Position numbers and translations under genes: made by a program | Shown here: in pieces, positions 39,101-51,245 of the stretch | Layout of the letters: each line of letters starts with the position of its first letter | Position numbering within the stretch: position 1 is the stretch's first letter | NCBI GenBank assembly: GCA_936450465.1 | Contig: OW388297.1 | Location: 55,420,989-55,484,988, forward strand | DNA: 64,000 bases | Direction: 5' to 3' | From: Gibbula magus | Taxonomy: Eukaryota > Mollusca > Gastropoda > Trochida > Trochidae | The notes under the pieces: generated by a model | The model's input: only the letters and a program-made list of their open reading frames with translations | Database searches by the model: none | Told to the model about the DNA's origin: nothing

Positions 39101-39687
39101 AAAGTAAGACAGATAGAGAAAATCCGAAATAACCATTTGATAGAACACAAGGTAATGAACATCTCAGCAGAGTTTGGTCCTGAAATATGCAGTTTGAAGA
39201 AAGTTATGAGCCTCGCTGTCACGACATGTAGTTTGTTCTCTTCTTTGACTTAGAATAATTTCCGTGTTTTTCGGCCAAATTGGCTATGCGACTCTCTGTA
39301 AGAGTGAATATAGAAAAAAAAAAGTAAGACAGATAGAGGGAATCCGAAATAACCATTCGATAGAACACAAGGTAATGAACATCTCAGCCAAGTTTGGTCC
39401 TGAAATATGCAGTTTGAAGAAAGGTATTAGCCTCGCTGTCACGACATATAGTTTGTGGTCTTCTTTGACTTAGAATAACTTCCGTGTTTTTCGGCCAAAT
39501 TGGCTATGCGACTCTCTGTAAGAGTGAATATAGATTAAAAAGTAAGACAGATAGAGAAAATCCGAAATAACAATTCGCTAGAACACAAGGTAATGAACAT
39601 CTCAGCAGAGTTTGGTCCTGAAATATGCAGTTTGAAGAAAGTTATGAGCCTCGCTGTCACGACATGTAGTTTGTTCTCTTCTTTGAC

Positions 39688-42600
39688 TTAGAATAATTTC
39701 CGTGTTTTTCGGCCAAATTGGCTATGCGACTCTCTGTAAGAGTGAATATAGAAAAAAAAAAGTAAGACAGATAGAGGGAATCCGAAATAAACATTCGCGA
39801 GAACACAAGGTAATAAACATCTCAGCCAAGTTTGGTCCTGAAATATGCAGTTTGAAGAAAGTTATTAGCCTCGCTGTCACGACATGTGGTTTGTGGTCTT
39901 CTTTGACTTAGAATAATTTCCGTGTTTTTCGGCCAAAGTGGCTATGCGACTCTCTGTAAGAGTGAATATAGATTAAAAAGTAAGACAGATAGAGGAAATC
40001 CGAAATAACCATTCGATAGAACACAAGGTAATGAACATCTCAGCCAAGTTTGGTCCTGAAATATGCAGTTTGAAGAAAGGTATTAGCCTCGCTGTCACGA
40101 CATATAGTTTGTGGTCTTCTTTGACTTAGAATAACTTCCGTGTTTTTCGGCCAAATTGGCTATGCGACTCTCTGTAAGAGTGAATATAGATTAAAAAGTA
40201 AGACAGATAGAGAAAATCCGAAATAACAATTCGCTAGAACACAAGGTAATGAACATCTCAGCAGAGTTTGGTCCTGAAATATGCAGTTTGAAGAAAGTTA
40301 TGAGCCTCGCTGTCACGACATGTAGTTTGTTCTCTTCTTTGACTTAGAATAACTTCCGTGTTTTTCGGCCAAATTGGCTATGCGACTCTCTGTAAGAGTG
40401 AATATAGAATAAAAAGTAAGACAGATAGAGGAAATCCGAAATAACAATTCGTTAGAACACAAGGTAATGAACATCTCAGCAGAGTTTGGTCCTGAAATAT
40501 GCAGTTTGAAGAAAGTTATGAGCCTCGCTGTCACGACATGTAGTTTGTTCTCTTCTTTGACTTACAATAATTTCCGTGTTTTTCGGCCAAATTGGCTATG
40601 CGACTCTCTGTAAGAGTGAATATAGAAAAAAAAAGTAAGACAGATAGAGGGAATCCGAAATAAACATTCGCGAGAACACAAGGTAATAAACATCTCAGCC
40701 AAGTTTGGTCCTGAAATATGCAGTTTGAAGAAAGTTATTAGCCTCGCTGTCAAGACATGTAGATTGTTCTCTTCTTTGACTTAGAATAATTTCCGTGTTT
40801 TTCGGCCAAATTGGCTATGCGACTCTCTGTAAGAGTGAATATAGATTAAAAAGTAAGACAGATAGAGGAAATCCGAAATAACCATTCGATAGAACACAAG
40901 GTAATGAACATCTCAGCCAAGTTTGTTCCTGAAATATGCAGTTTGAAGAAAGTTATTAGCCTCGCTGTCAAGACATGTAGTTTGTTCTCTTCTTTGACTT
41001 AGAATAATTTCCGTGTTTTTCGGCCAAATTGGCTATGCGACTCTCTGTAAGAGTGAATATAGATTAAAAAGTAAGACAGATAGAGGAAATCCGAAATAAC
41101 CATTCGCGAGAACACAAGGTAATAAACATCTCAGCCATGTTTGGTCCTGAAATATGCATTTTGAAGAAAGTTATTTGCCTCGCTGCCAAGAAATGTAGTT
41201 TGTGGTCTTCTTTGACTTAGAAATATTTCTGTGATTTTTGGCCAAATTGGCTATGCAACTGTCTGTAAGAGTGTTAATAGATTAAAAAGTAAGACAGATA
41301 GAGAAAATCCGAAATAACCATTTGATAGAACACAAGGTAATGAACATCTCAGCAGAGTTTGGTCCTGAAATATGCAGTTTGAAGAAAGTTATGAGCCTCG
41401 CTGTCACGACATGTAGTTTGTTCTCTTCTTTGACTTAGAATAATTTCCGTGTTTTTCGGCCAAATTGGCTATGCGACTCTCTGTAAGAGTGAATATAGAA
41501 AAAAAAAAGTAAGACAGATAGAGGGAATCCGAAATAAACATTCGCGAGAACACAAGGTAATAAACATCTCAGCCAAGTTTGGTCCTGAAATATGCAGTTT
41601 GAAGAAAGTTATTAGCCTCGCTGTCAAGACATGTAGTTTGTTCTCTTCTTTGACTTAGAAAAACTTCTGTGATTTTTGGCCAAATTGGCTATGCGACTCT
41701 CTGTAAGAGTGAATATAGATTAAAAAGTAAGACAGATAGAGAAAATCCGAAATAACAATTCGCTAGAACACAAGGTAATGAACATCTCAGCAGAGTTTGG
41801 TCCTGAAATATGCAGTTTGAAGAAAGTTATGAGCCTCGCTGTCACGACATGTAGTTTGTTCTCTTCTTTGACTTACAATAATTTCCGTGTTTTTCGGCCA
41901 AATTGGCTATGCGACTCTCTGTAAGATTGAATATAGAATAAAAAGTAAGACAGATAGAGGAAATCCGAAATAACAATTCGTTAGAACACAAGGTAATGAA
42001 CATCTCAGCAGAGTTTGGTCCTGAAATATGCAGTTTGAAGAAAGTTATGAGCCTCGCTGTCACGACATGTAGTTTGTTCTCTTCTTTGACTTACAATAAT
42101 TTCCGTGTTTTTCGGCCAAATTGGCTATGCGACTCTCTGTAAGAGTGAATATAGAAAAAAAAAGTAAGACAGATAGAGGGAATCCGAAATAAACATTCGC
42201 GAGAACACAAGGTAATAAACATCTCAGCCAAGTTTGGTCCTGAAATATGCAGTTTGAAGAAAGTTATTAGCCTCGCTGTGAAGACATGTAGATTGTTCTC
42301 TTCTTTGACTTAGAATAATTTCCGTGTTTTTCGGCCAAATTGGCTATGCGACTCTCTGTAAGAGTGAATATAGAATAAAAAGTAAGACAGATAGAGGAAA
42401 TCCGAAATAACCATTCGCGAGAACACAAGGTAATAAACATCTCAGCCAAGTTTGGTCCTGAAATATGCAGTTTGAAGAAAGTTATTAGCCTCGCTGTCAA
42501 GACATGTAGTTTGTTCTCTTCTTTGACTTAGAATAATTTCCGTGTTTTTCGGCCAAATTGGCTATGCGACTCTCTGTAAGAGTGAATATAGATTAAAAAG

Positions 42601-45366
42601 TAAGACAGATAGAGGAAATCCGAAATAACCATTCGCGAGAACACAAGGTAATAAACATCTCAGCCAAGTTTGGTCCTGAAATATGCAGTTTGAAGAAAGT
42701 TATGAGCCTCGCTGTCACGACATGTAGTTTGTTCTCTTCTTTGACTTAGAATAATTTAGGTGTTTTTCGGCCAAATTGGCTATGCGACTCTCTGTAAGAG
42801 TGAATATAGAAAAAAAAAGTAAGACAGATAGAGGGAATCCGAAATAAACATTCGCGAGAACACAAGGTAATAAACATCTCAGCCAAGTTTGGTCCTGAAA
42901 TATGCAGTTTGAAGAAAGTTATTAGCCTCGCTGTCAAGACATGTAGTTTGTTCTCTTCTTTGACTTAGAATAATATCCGTGTTTTTCGGCCAAATTGGCT
43001 ATGCGACTCTCTGTAAGAGTGAATATAGAATAAAAAGTAAGACAGATAGAGGAAATCCGAAATAACCATTCGCGAGAACACAAGGTAATGAACATCTCAG
43101 CCAAGTTTGGTCCTGAAATATGCAGTTTGAAGAAAGTTATGAGCCTCGCTGTCACGACATGTAGTTTGTTCTCTTCTTTGACTTACAATAATTTCCGTGT
43201 TTTTCGGCCAAATTGGCTATGCGACTCTCTGTAAGAGTGAATATAGAAAAAAAAAGTAAGACAGATAGAGGGAATCCGAAATAAACATTCGCGAGAACAC
43301 AAGGTAATAAACATCTCAGCCAAGTTTGGTCCTGAAATATGCAGTTTGAAGAAAGTTATTAGCCTCGCTGTGAAGACATGTAGATTGTTCTCTTCTTTGA
43401 CTTAGAATAATTTCCGTGTTTTTCGGCCAAATTGGCTATGCGACTCTCTGTAAGAGTGAATATAGAATAAAAAGTAAGACAGATAGAGGAAATCCGAAAT
43501 AACCATTCGCGAGAACACAAGGTAATAAACATCTCAGCCAAGTTTGTTCCTGAAATATGCAGTTTGAAGAAAGTTATTAGCCTCGCTGTCAAGACATGTA
43601 GTTTGTTCTCTTCTTTGACTTAGAATAATTTCCGTGTTTTTCGGCCAAATTGGCTATGCGACTCTCTGTAAGAGTGAATATAGAATAAAAAGTAAGACAG
43701 ATAGAGGAAATCCGAAATAACCATTCGCGAGAACACAAGGTAATAAACATCTCAGCCAAGTTTGGTCCTGAAATATGCAGTTTGAAGAAAGTTATGAGCC
43801 TCGCTGTCACGACATGTAGTTTGTTCTCTTCTTTGACTTAGAATAATTTAGGTGTTTTTCGGCCAAATTGGCTATGCGACTCTCTGTAAGAGTGAATATA
43901 GAAAAAAAAAGTAAGACAGATAGAGGGAATCCGAAATAAACATTCGCGAGAACACAAGGTAATAAACATCTCAGCCAAGTTTGGTCCTGAAATATGCAGT
44001 TTGAAGAAAGTTATTAGCCTCGCTGTCAAGACATGTAGTTTGTTCTCTTCTTTGACTTAGAATAATATCCGTGTTTTTCGGCCAAATTGGCTATGCGACT
44101 CTCTGTAAGAGTGAATATAGAATAAAAAGTAAGACAGATAGAGGAAATCCGAAATAACCATTCGCGAGAACACAAGGTAATAAACATCTCAGCCAAGTTT
44201 GGTCCTGAAATATGCAGTTTGAAGAAAGTTATGAGCCTCGCTGTCAAGACATGTAGTTTGTTCTCTTCTTTGACTTAGAATAATTTAGGTGTTTTTCGGC
44301 CAAATTGGCTATGCAACTGTCTGTAAGAGTGAATATAGATTAAAAAGTAAGACAAATAGAGGAAATCCGAAATAACAATTCGCTAGAACACAAGGTAATG
44401 AACATCTCAGCAGAGTTTGGTCCTGAAATATGCAGTTTGAAGAAAGTTATTAGCCTCGCTGTCAAGACATGTAGTTTGTTCTCTTCTTTGACTTAGAATA
44501 ATTTCCGTGTTTTTCGGCCAAATTGGCTATGCGACTCTCTGTAAGAGTGAATATAGATTAAAAAGTAAGACAGATAGAGGGAATCCGAAATAAACATTCG
44601 CGAGAACACAAGGTAATAAACATCTCAGCCAAGTTTGGTCCTGAAATATGCAGTTTGAAGAAAGTTATTAGCCTCGCTGTCAAGACATGTAGTTTGTTCT
44701 CTTCTTTGACTTAGAAAAACTTCTGTGATTTTTGGCCAAATTGGCTATGCGACTCTCTGTAAGAGTGTTAATAGATTAAAAAGTAAGACAGATAGAGAAA
44801 ATCCGAAATAACCATTTGATAGAACACAAGGTAATGAACATCTCAGCAGAGTTTGGTCCTGAAATATGCAGTTTGAAGAAAGTTATGAGCCTCGCTGTCA
44901 CGACATGTAGTTTGTTCTCTTCTTTGACTTAGAATAATTTCCGTGTTTTTCGGCCAAATTGGCTATGCGACTCTCTGTAAGAGTGAATATAGAAAAAAAA
45001 AAGTAAGACAGATAGAGGGAATCCGAAATAAACATTCGCGAGAACACAAGGTAATAAACATCTCAGCCAAGTTTGGTCCTGAAATATGCAGTTTGAAGAA
45101 AGTTATTAGCCTCGCTGTCAAGACATGTAGTTTGTTCTCTTCTTTGACTTAGAAAAACTTCTGTGATTTTTGGCCAAATTGGCTATGCGACTCTCTGTAA
45201 GAGTGAATATAGATTAAAAAGTAAGACAGATAGAGAAAATCCGAAATAACAATTCGCTAGAACACAAGGTAATGAACATCTCAGCAGAGTTTGGTCCTGA
45301 AATATGCAGTTTGAAGAAAGTTATGAGCCTCGCTGTCACGACATGTAGTTTGTTCTCTTCTTTGAC
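39688..45366. repeat. Large segmental duplication inside the array, copy 1
   Basis: Monomers from 39,688 to about 42,740 match those 6,335 bp to the right. From about 43,838 to 45,366 the match continues at 5,680 bp offset. The change of 655 bp equals three monomers present here but missing from copy 2. Diagnostic words are GACATGTGGTTTG, CCAAAGTGGC, AAATATTTCTG, CTGTGAAGACATG, AATAATTTAGGTG and AATAATATCCG. Confidence 0.88.
42091..44274. repeat. Pentameric repeat, two 1,092-bp copies
   Basis: The order is marker monomer with CTGTGAAGACATG, two AATAATTTCC monomers, AATAATTTAGGTG with A9, then AATAATATCCG. It spans 42,091-43,182 and 43,183-44,274. Differences noticed are TTTGGTCC against TTTGTTCC in the second monomer and GATTAAAAAG against GAATAAAAAG in the third. 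Confidence 0.92.
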
Positions 45367-46022
45367 TTAGAATAATTTCCGTGTTTTTCGGCCAAATTGG
45401 CTATGCGACTCTCTGTAAGAGTGAATATAGAAAAAAAAAAGTAAGACAGATAGAGGGAATCCGAAATAAACATTCGCGAGAACACAAGGTAATAAACATC
45501 TCAGCCAAGTTTGGTCCTGAAATATGCAGTTTGAAGAAAGTTATTAGCCTCGCTGTCACGACATGTGGTTTGTGGTCTTCTTTGACTTAGAATAATTTCC
45601 GTGTTTTTCGGCCAAAGTGGCTATGCGACTCTCTGTAAGAGTGAATATAGATTAAAAAGTAAGACAGATAGAGGAAATCCGAAATAACCATTCGATAGAA
45701 CACAAGGTAATGAACATCTCAGCCAAGTTTGGTCCTGAAATATGCAGTTTGAAGAAAGGTATTAGCCTCGCTGTCACGACATATAGTTTGTGGTCTTCTT
45801 TGACTTAGAATAACTTCCGTGTTTTTCGGCCAAATTGGCTATGCGACTCTCTGTAAGAGTGAATATAGATTAAAAAGTAAGACAGATAGAGAAAATCCGA
45901 AATAACAATTCGCTAGAACACAAGGTAATGAACATCTCAGCAGAGTTTGGTCCTGAAATATGCAGTTTGAAGAAAGGTATTAGCCTCGCTGTCACGACAT
46001 GTAGTTTGTTCTCTTCTTTGAC

Positions 46023-49000
46023 TTAGAATAATTTCCGTGTTTTTCGGCCAAATTGGCTATGCGACTCTCTGTAAGAGTGAATATAGAAAAAAAAAAGTAA
46101 GACAGATAGAGGGAATCCGAAATAAACATTCGCGAGAACACAAGGTAATAAACATCTCAGCCAAGTTTGGTCCTGAAATATGCAGTTTGAAGAAAGTTAT
46201 TAGCCTCGCTGTCACGACATGTGGTTTGTGGTCTTCTTTGACTTAGAATAATTTCCGTGTTTTTCGGCCAAAGTGGCTATGCGACTCTCTGTAAGAGTGA
46301 ATATAGATTAAAAAGTAAGACAGATAGAGGAAATCCGAAATAACCATTCGATAGAACACAAGGTAATGAACATCTCAGCCAAGTTTGGTCCTGAAATATG
46401 CAGTTTGAAGAAAGGTATTAGCCTCGCTGTCACGACATATAGTTTGTGGTCTTCTTTGACTTAGAATAACTTCCGTGTTTTTCGGCCAAATTGGCTATGC
46501 GACTCTCTGTAAGAGTGAATATAGATTAAAAAGTAAGACAGATAGAGAAAATCCGAAATAACAATTCGCTAGAACACAAGGTAATGAACATCTCAGCAGA
46601 GTTTGGTCCTGAAATATGCAGTTTGAAGAAAGTTATGAGCCTCGCTGTCACGACATGTAGTTTGTTCTCTTCTTTGACTTAGAATAACTTCCGTGTTTTT
46701 CGGCCAAATTGGCTATGCGACTCTCTGTAAGAGTGAATATAGAATAAAAAGTAAGACAGATAGAGGAAATCCGAAATAACAATTCGTTAGAACACAAGGT
46801 AATGAACATCTCAGCAGAGTTTGGTCCTGAAATATGCAGTTTGAAGAAAGTTATGAGCCTCGCTGTCACGACATGTAGTTTGTTCTCTTCTTTGACTTAC
46901 AATAATTTCCGTGTTTTTCGGCCAAATTGGCTATGCGACTCTCTGTAAGAGTGAATATAGAAAAAAAAAGTAAGACAGATAGAGGGAATCCGAAATAAAC
47001 ATTCGCGAGAACACAAGGTAATAAACATCTCAGCCAAGTTTGGTCCTGAAATATGCAGTTTGAAGAAAGTTATTAGCCTCGCTGTCAAGACATGTAGATT
47101 GTTCTCTTCTTTGACTTAGAATAATTTCCGTGTTTTTCGGCCAAATTGGCTATGCGACTCTCTGTAAGAGTGAATATAGATTAAAAAGTAAGACAGATAG
47201 AGGAAATCCGAAATAACCATTCGATAGAACACAAGGTAATGAACATCTCAGCCAAGTTTGTTCCTGAAATATGCAGTTTGAAGAAAGTTATTAGCCTCGC
47301 TGTCAAGACATGTAGTTTGTTCTCTTCTTTGACTTAGAATAATTTCCGTGTTTTTCGGCCAAATTGGCTATGCGACTCTCTGTAAGAGTGAATATAGATT
47401 AAAAAGTAAGACAGATAGAGGAAATCCGAAATAACCATTCGCGAGAACACAAGGTAATAAACATCTCAGCCATGTTTGGTCCTGAAATATGCATTTTGAA
47501 GAAAGTTATTTGCCTCGCTGCCAAGAAATGTAGTTTGTGGTCTTCTTTGACTTAGAAATATTTCTGTGATTTTTGGCCAAATTGGCTATGCAACTGTCTG
47601 TAAGAGTGTTAATAGATTAAAAAGTAAGACAGATAGAGAAAATCCGAAATAACCATTTGATAGAACACAAGGTAATGAACATCTCAGCAGAGTTTGGTCC
47701 TGAAATATGCAGTTTGAAGAAAGTTATGAGCCTCGCTGTCACGACATGTAGTTTGTTCTCTTCTTTGACTTAGAATAATTTCCGTGTTTTTCGGCCAAAT
47801 TGGCTATGCGACTCTCTGTAAGAGTGAATATAGAAAAAAAAAAGTAAGACAGATAGAGGGAATCCGAAATAAACATTCGCGAGAACACAAGGTAATAAAC
47901 ATCTCAGCCAAGTTTGGTCCTGAAATATGCAGTTTGAAGAAAGTTATTAGCCTCGCTGTCAAGACATGTAGTTTGTTCTCTTCTTTGACTTAGAAAAACT
48001 TCTGTGATTTTTGGCCAAATTGGCTATGCGACTCTCTGTAAGAGTGAATATAGATTAAAAAGTAAGACAGATAGAGAAAATCCGAAATAACAATTCGCTA
48101 GAACACAAGGTAATGAACATCTCAGCAGAGTTTGGTCCTGAAATATGCAGTTTGAAGAAAGTTATGAGCCTCGCTGTCACGACATGTAGTTTGTTCTCTT
48201 CTTTGACTTACAATAATTTCCGTGTTTTTCGGCCAAATTGGCTATGCGACTCTCTGTAAGAGTGAATATAGAATAAAAAGTAAGACAGATAGAGGAAATC
48301 CGAAATAACAATTCGTTAGAACACAAGGTAATGAACATCTCAGCAGAGTTTGGTCCTGAAATATGCAGTTTGAAGAAAGTTATGAGCCTCGCTGTCACGA
48401 CATGTAGTTTGTTCTCTTCTTTGACTTACAATAATTTCCGTGTTTTTCGGCCAAATTGGCTATGCGACTCTCTGTAAGAGTGAATATAGAAAAAAAAAGT
48501 AAGACAGATAGAGGGAATCCGAAATAAACATTCGCGAGAACACAAGGTAATAAACATCTCAGCCAAGTTTGGTCCTGAAATATGCAGTTTGAAGAAAGTT
48601 ATTAGCCTCGCTGTGAAGACATGTAGATTGTTCTCTTCTTTGACTTAGAATAATTTCCGTGTTTTTCGGCCAAATTGGCTATGCGACTCTCTGTAAGAGT
48701 GAATATAGAATAAAAAGTAAGACAGATAGAGGAAATCCGAAATAACCATTCGCGAGAACACAAGGTAATGAACATCTCAGCCAAGTTTGTTCCTGAAATA
48801 TGCAGTTTGAAGAAAGTTATTAGCCTCGCTGTCAAGACATGTAGTTTGTTCTCTTCTTTGACTTAGAATAATTTCCGTGTTTTTCGGCCAAATTGGCTAT
48901 GCGACTCTCTGTAAGAGTGAATATAGAATAAAAAGTAAGACAGATAGAGGAAATCCGAAATAACCATTCGCGAGAACACAAGGTAATAAACATCTCAGCC

Positions 49001-51027
49001 AAGTTTGGTCCTGAAATATGCAGTTTGAAGAAAGTTATGAGCCTCGCTGTCACGACATGTAGTTTGTTCTCTTCTTTGACTTAGAATAATTTAGGTGTTT
49101 TTCGGCCAAATTGGCTATGCGACTCTCTGTAAGAGTGAATATAGAAAAAAAAAGTAAGACAGATAGAGGGAATCCGAAATAAACATTCGCGAGAACACAA
49201 GGTAATAAACATCTCAGCCAAGTTTGGTCCTGAAATATGCAGTTTGAAGAAAGTTATTAGCCTCGCTGTGAAGACATGTAGATTGTTCTCTTCTTTGACT
49301 TAGAATAATTTCCGTGTTTTTCGGCCAAATTGGCTATGCGACTCTCTGTAAGAGTGAATATAGAATAAAAAGTAAGACAGATAGAGGAAATCCGAAATAA
49401 CCATTCGCGAGAACACAAGGTAATAAACATCTCAGCCAAGTTTGGTCCTGAAATATGCAGTTTGAAGAAAGTTATGAGCCTCGCTGTCACGACATGTAGT
49501 TTGTTCTCTTCTTTGACTTAGAATAATTTAGGTGTTTTTCGGCCAAATTGGCTATGCGACTCTCTGTAAGAGTGAATATAGAAAAAAAAAGTAAGACAGA
49601 TAGAGGGAATCCGAAATAAACATTCGCGAGAACACAAGGTAATAAACATCTCAGCCAAGTTTGGTCCTGAAATATGCAGTTTGAAGAAAGTTATTAGCCT
49701 CGCTGTCAAGACATGTAGTTTGTTCTCTTCTTTGACTTAGAATAATATCCGTGTTTTTCGGCCAAATTGGCTATGCGACTCTCTGTAAGAGTGAATATAG
49801 AATAAAAAGTAAGACAGATAGAGGAAATCCGAAATAACCATTCGCGAGAACACAAGGTAATAAACATCTCAGCCAAGTTTGGTCCTGAAATATGCAGTTT
49901 GAAGAAAGTTATGAGCCTCGCTGTCAAGACATGTAGTTTGTTCTCTTCTTTGACTTAGAATAATTTAGGTGTTTTTCGGCCAAATTGGCTATGCAACTGT
50001 CTGTAAGAGTGAATATAGATTAAAAAGTAAGACAAATAGAGGAAATCCGAAATAACAATTCGCTAGAACACAAGGTAATGAACATCTCAGCAGAGTTTGG
50101 TCCTGAAATATGCAGTTTGAAGAAAGTTATTAGCCTCGCTGTCAAGACATGTAGTTTGTTCTCTTCTTTGACTTAGAATAATTTCCGTGTTTTTCGGCCA
50201 AATTGGCTATGCGACTCTCTGTAAGAGTGAATATAGATTAAAAAGTAAGACAGATAGAGGGAATCCGAAATAAACATTCGCGAGAACACAAGGTAATAAA
50301 CATCTCAGCCAAGTTTGGTCCTGAAATATGCAGTTTGAAGAAAGTTATTAGCCTCGCTGTCAAGACATGTAGTTTGTTCTCTTCTTTGACTTAGAAAAAC
50401 TTCTGTGATTTTTGGCCAAATTGGCTATGCGACTCTCTGTAAGAGTGTTAATAGATTAAAAAGTAAGACAGATAGAGAAAATCCGAAATAACCATTTGAT
50501 AGAACACAAGGTAATGAACATCTCAGCAGAGTTTGGTCCTGAAATATGCAGTTTGAAGAAAGTTATGAGCCTCGCTGTCACGACATGTAGTTTGTTCTCT
50601 TCTTTGACTTAGAATAATTTCCGTGTTTTTCGGCCAAATTGGCTATGCGACTCTCTGTAAGAGTGAATATAGAAAAAAAAAAGTAAGACAGATAGAGGGA
50701 ATCCGAAATAAACATTCGCGAGAACACAAGGTAATAAACATCTCAGCCAAGTTTGGTCCTGAAATATGCAGTTTGAAGAAAGTTATTAGCCTCGCTGTCA
50801 AGACATGTAGTTTGTTCTCTTCTTTGATTTTTGGCCAAATTGGCTATGCGACTCTCTGTAAGAGTGAATATAGATTAAAAAGTAAGACAGATAGAGAAAA
50901 TCCGAAATAACAATTCGCTAGAACACAAGGTAATGAACATCTCAGCAGAGTTTGGTCTTGAAATATGCAGTTTGAAGAAAGTTATGAGCCTCGCTGTCAC
51001 GACATGTAGTTTGTTCTCTTCTTTGAC
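46023..51027. repeat. Large segmental duplication inside the array, copy 2
   Basis: Partner of 39,688-45,366. It is 674 bp shorter: three monomers (655 bp) are absent around 49,100-49,520 and 19 bp are lost near 50,828. The trimer at 45,367-46,022 (A10 monomer, CCAAAGTGGC monomer, AATAACTTCC monomer) is itself repeated from 46,023 at 656 bp offset, which may mark the duplication joint. Confidence 0.87.
50829..51027. repeat. Shortened monomer, 199 bp, 19-bp deletion at the anchor
   Basis: The normal TCTTTGACTTAG, the following AAAAACTTCTG head and the GTGATTTTTGG are collapsed to TCTTTGATTTTTGG. The deleted 19 bp lie between two copies of TGA, so the joint again has 3-bp shared homology. The loss removes the GACTTAG word itself, the only place where I saw this anchor absent. 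The parent monomer at 45,149 and its relatives at 41,655 and 47,990 are full length. Confidence 0.95.
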
Positions 51028-51245
51028 TTACAATAATTTCCGTGTTTTTCGGCCAAATTGGCTATGCGACTCTCTGTAAGAGTGAATATAGAATAAAAAG
51101 TAAGACAGATAGAGGAAATCCGAAATAACAATTCGTTAGAACACAAGGTAATGAACATCTCAGCAGAGTTTGGTCTTGAAATATGCAGTTTGAAGAAAGT
51201 TATGAGCCTCGCTGTCACGACATGTAGTTTGTTCTCTTCTTTGAC

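Larger units (their letters stand above)
33135..51245. repeat. Variable-length higher-order domain; units open with a CAATAATTTCC/A-run monomer
   Basis: A marker monomer with GACTTACAATAATTTCC and an A9 (once A8) run, whose tail normally reads ATGTAGATTG, starts each unit and is followed by two AATAATTTCC monomers. Unit starts and sizes in monomers: 33,135 (7), 34,664 (9), 36,631 (8), 38,377 (10), 40,562 (7), 42,091 (5), 43,183 (17), 46,897 (7), 48,426 (13). Each unit length in bp equals 218 times the monomer count plus the A-run extras and known indels; for example 3,714 = 17 x 218 + 8. Units share internal order but gain or lose monomers. Confidence 0.9.
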
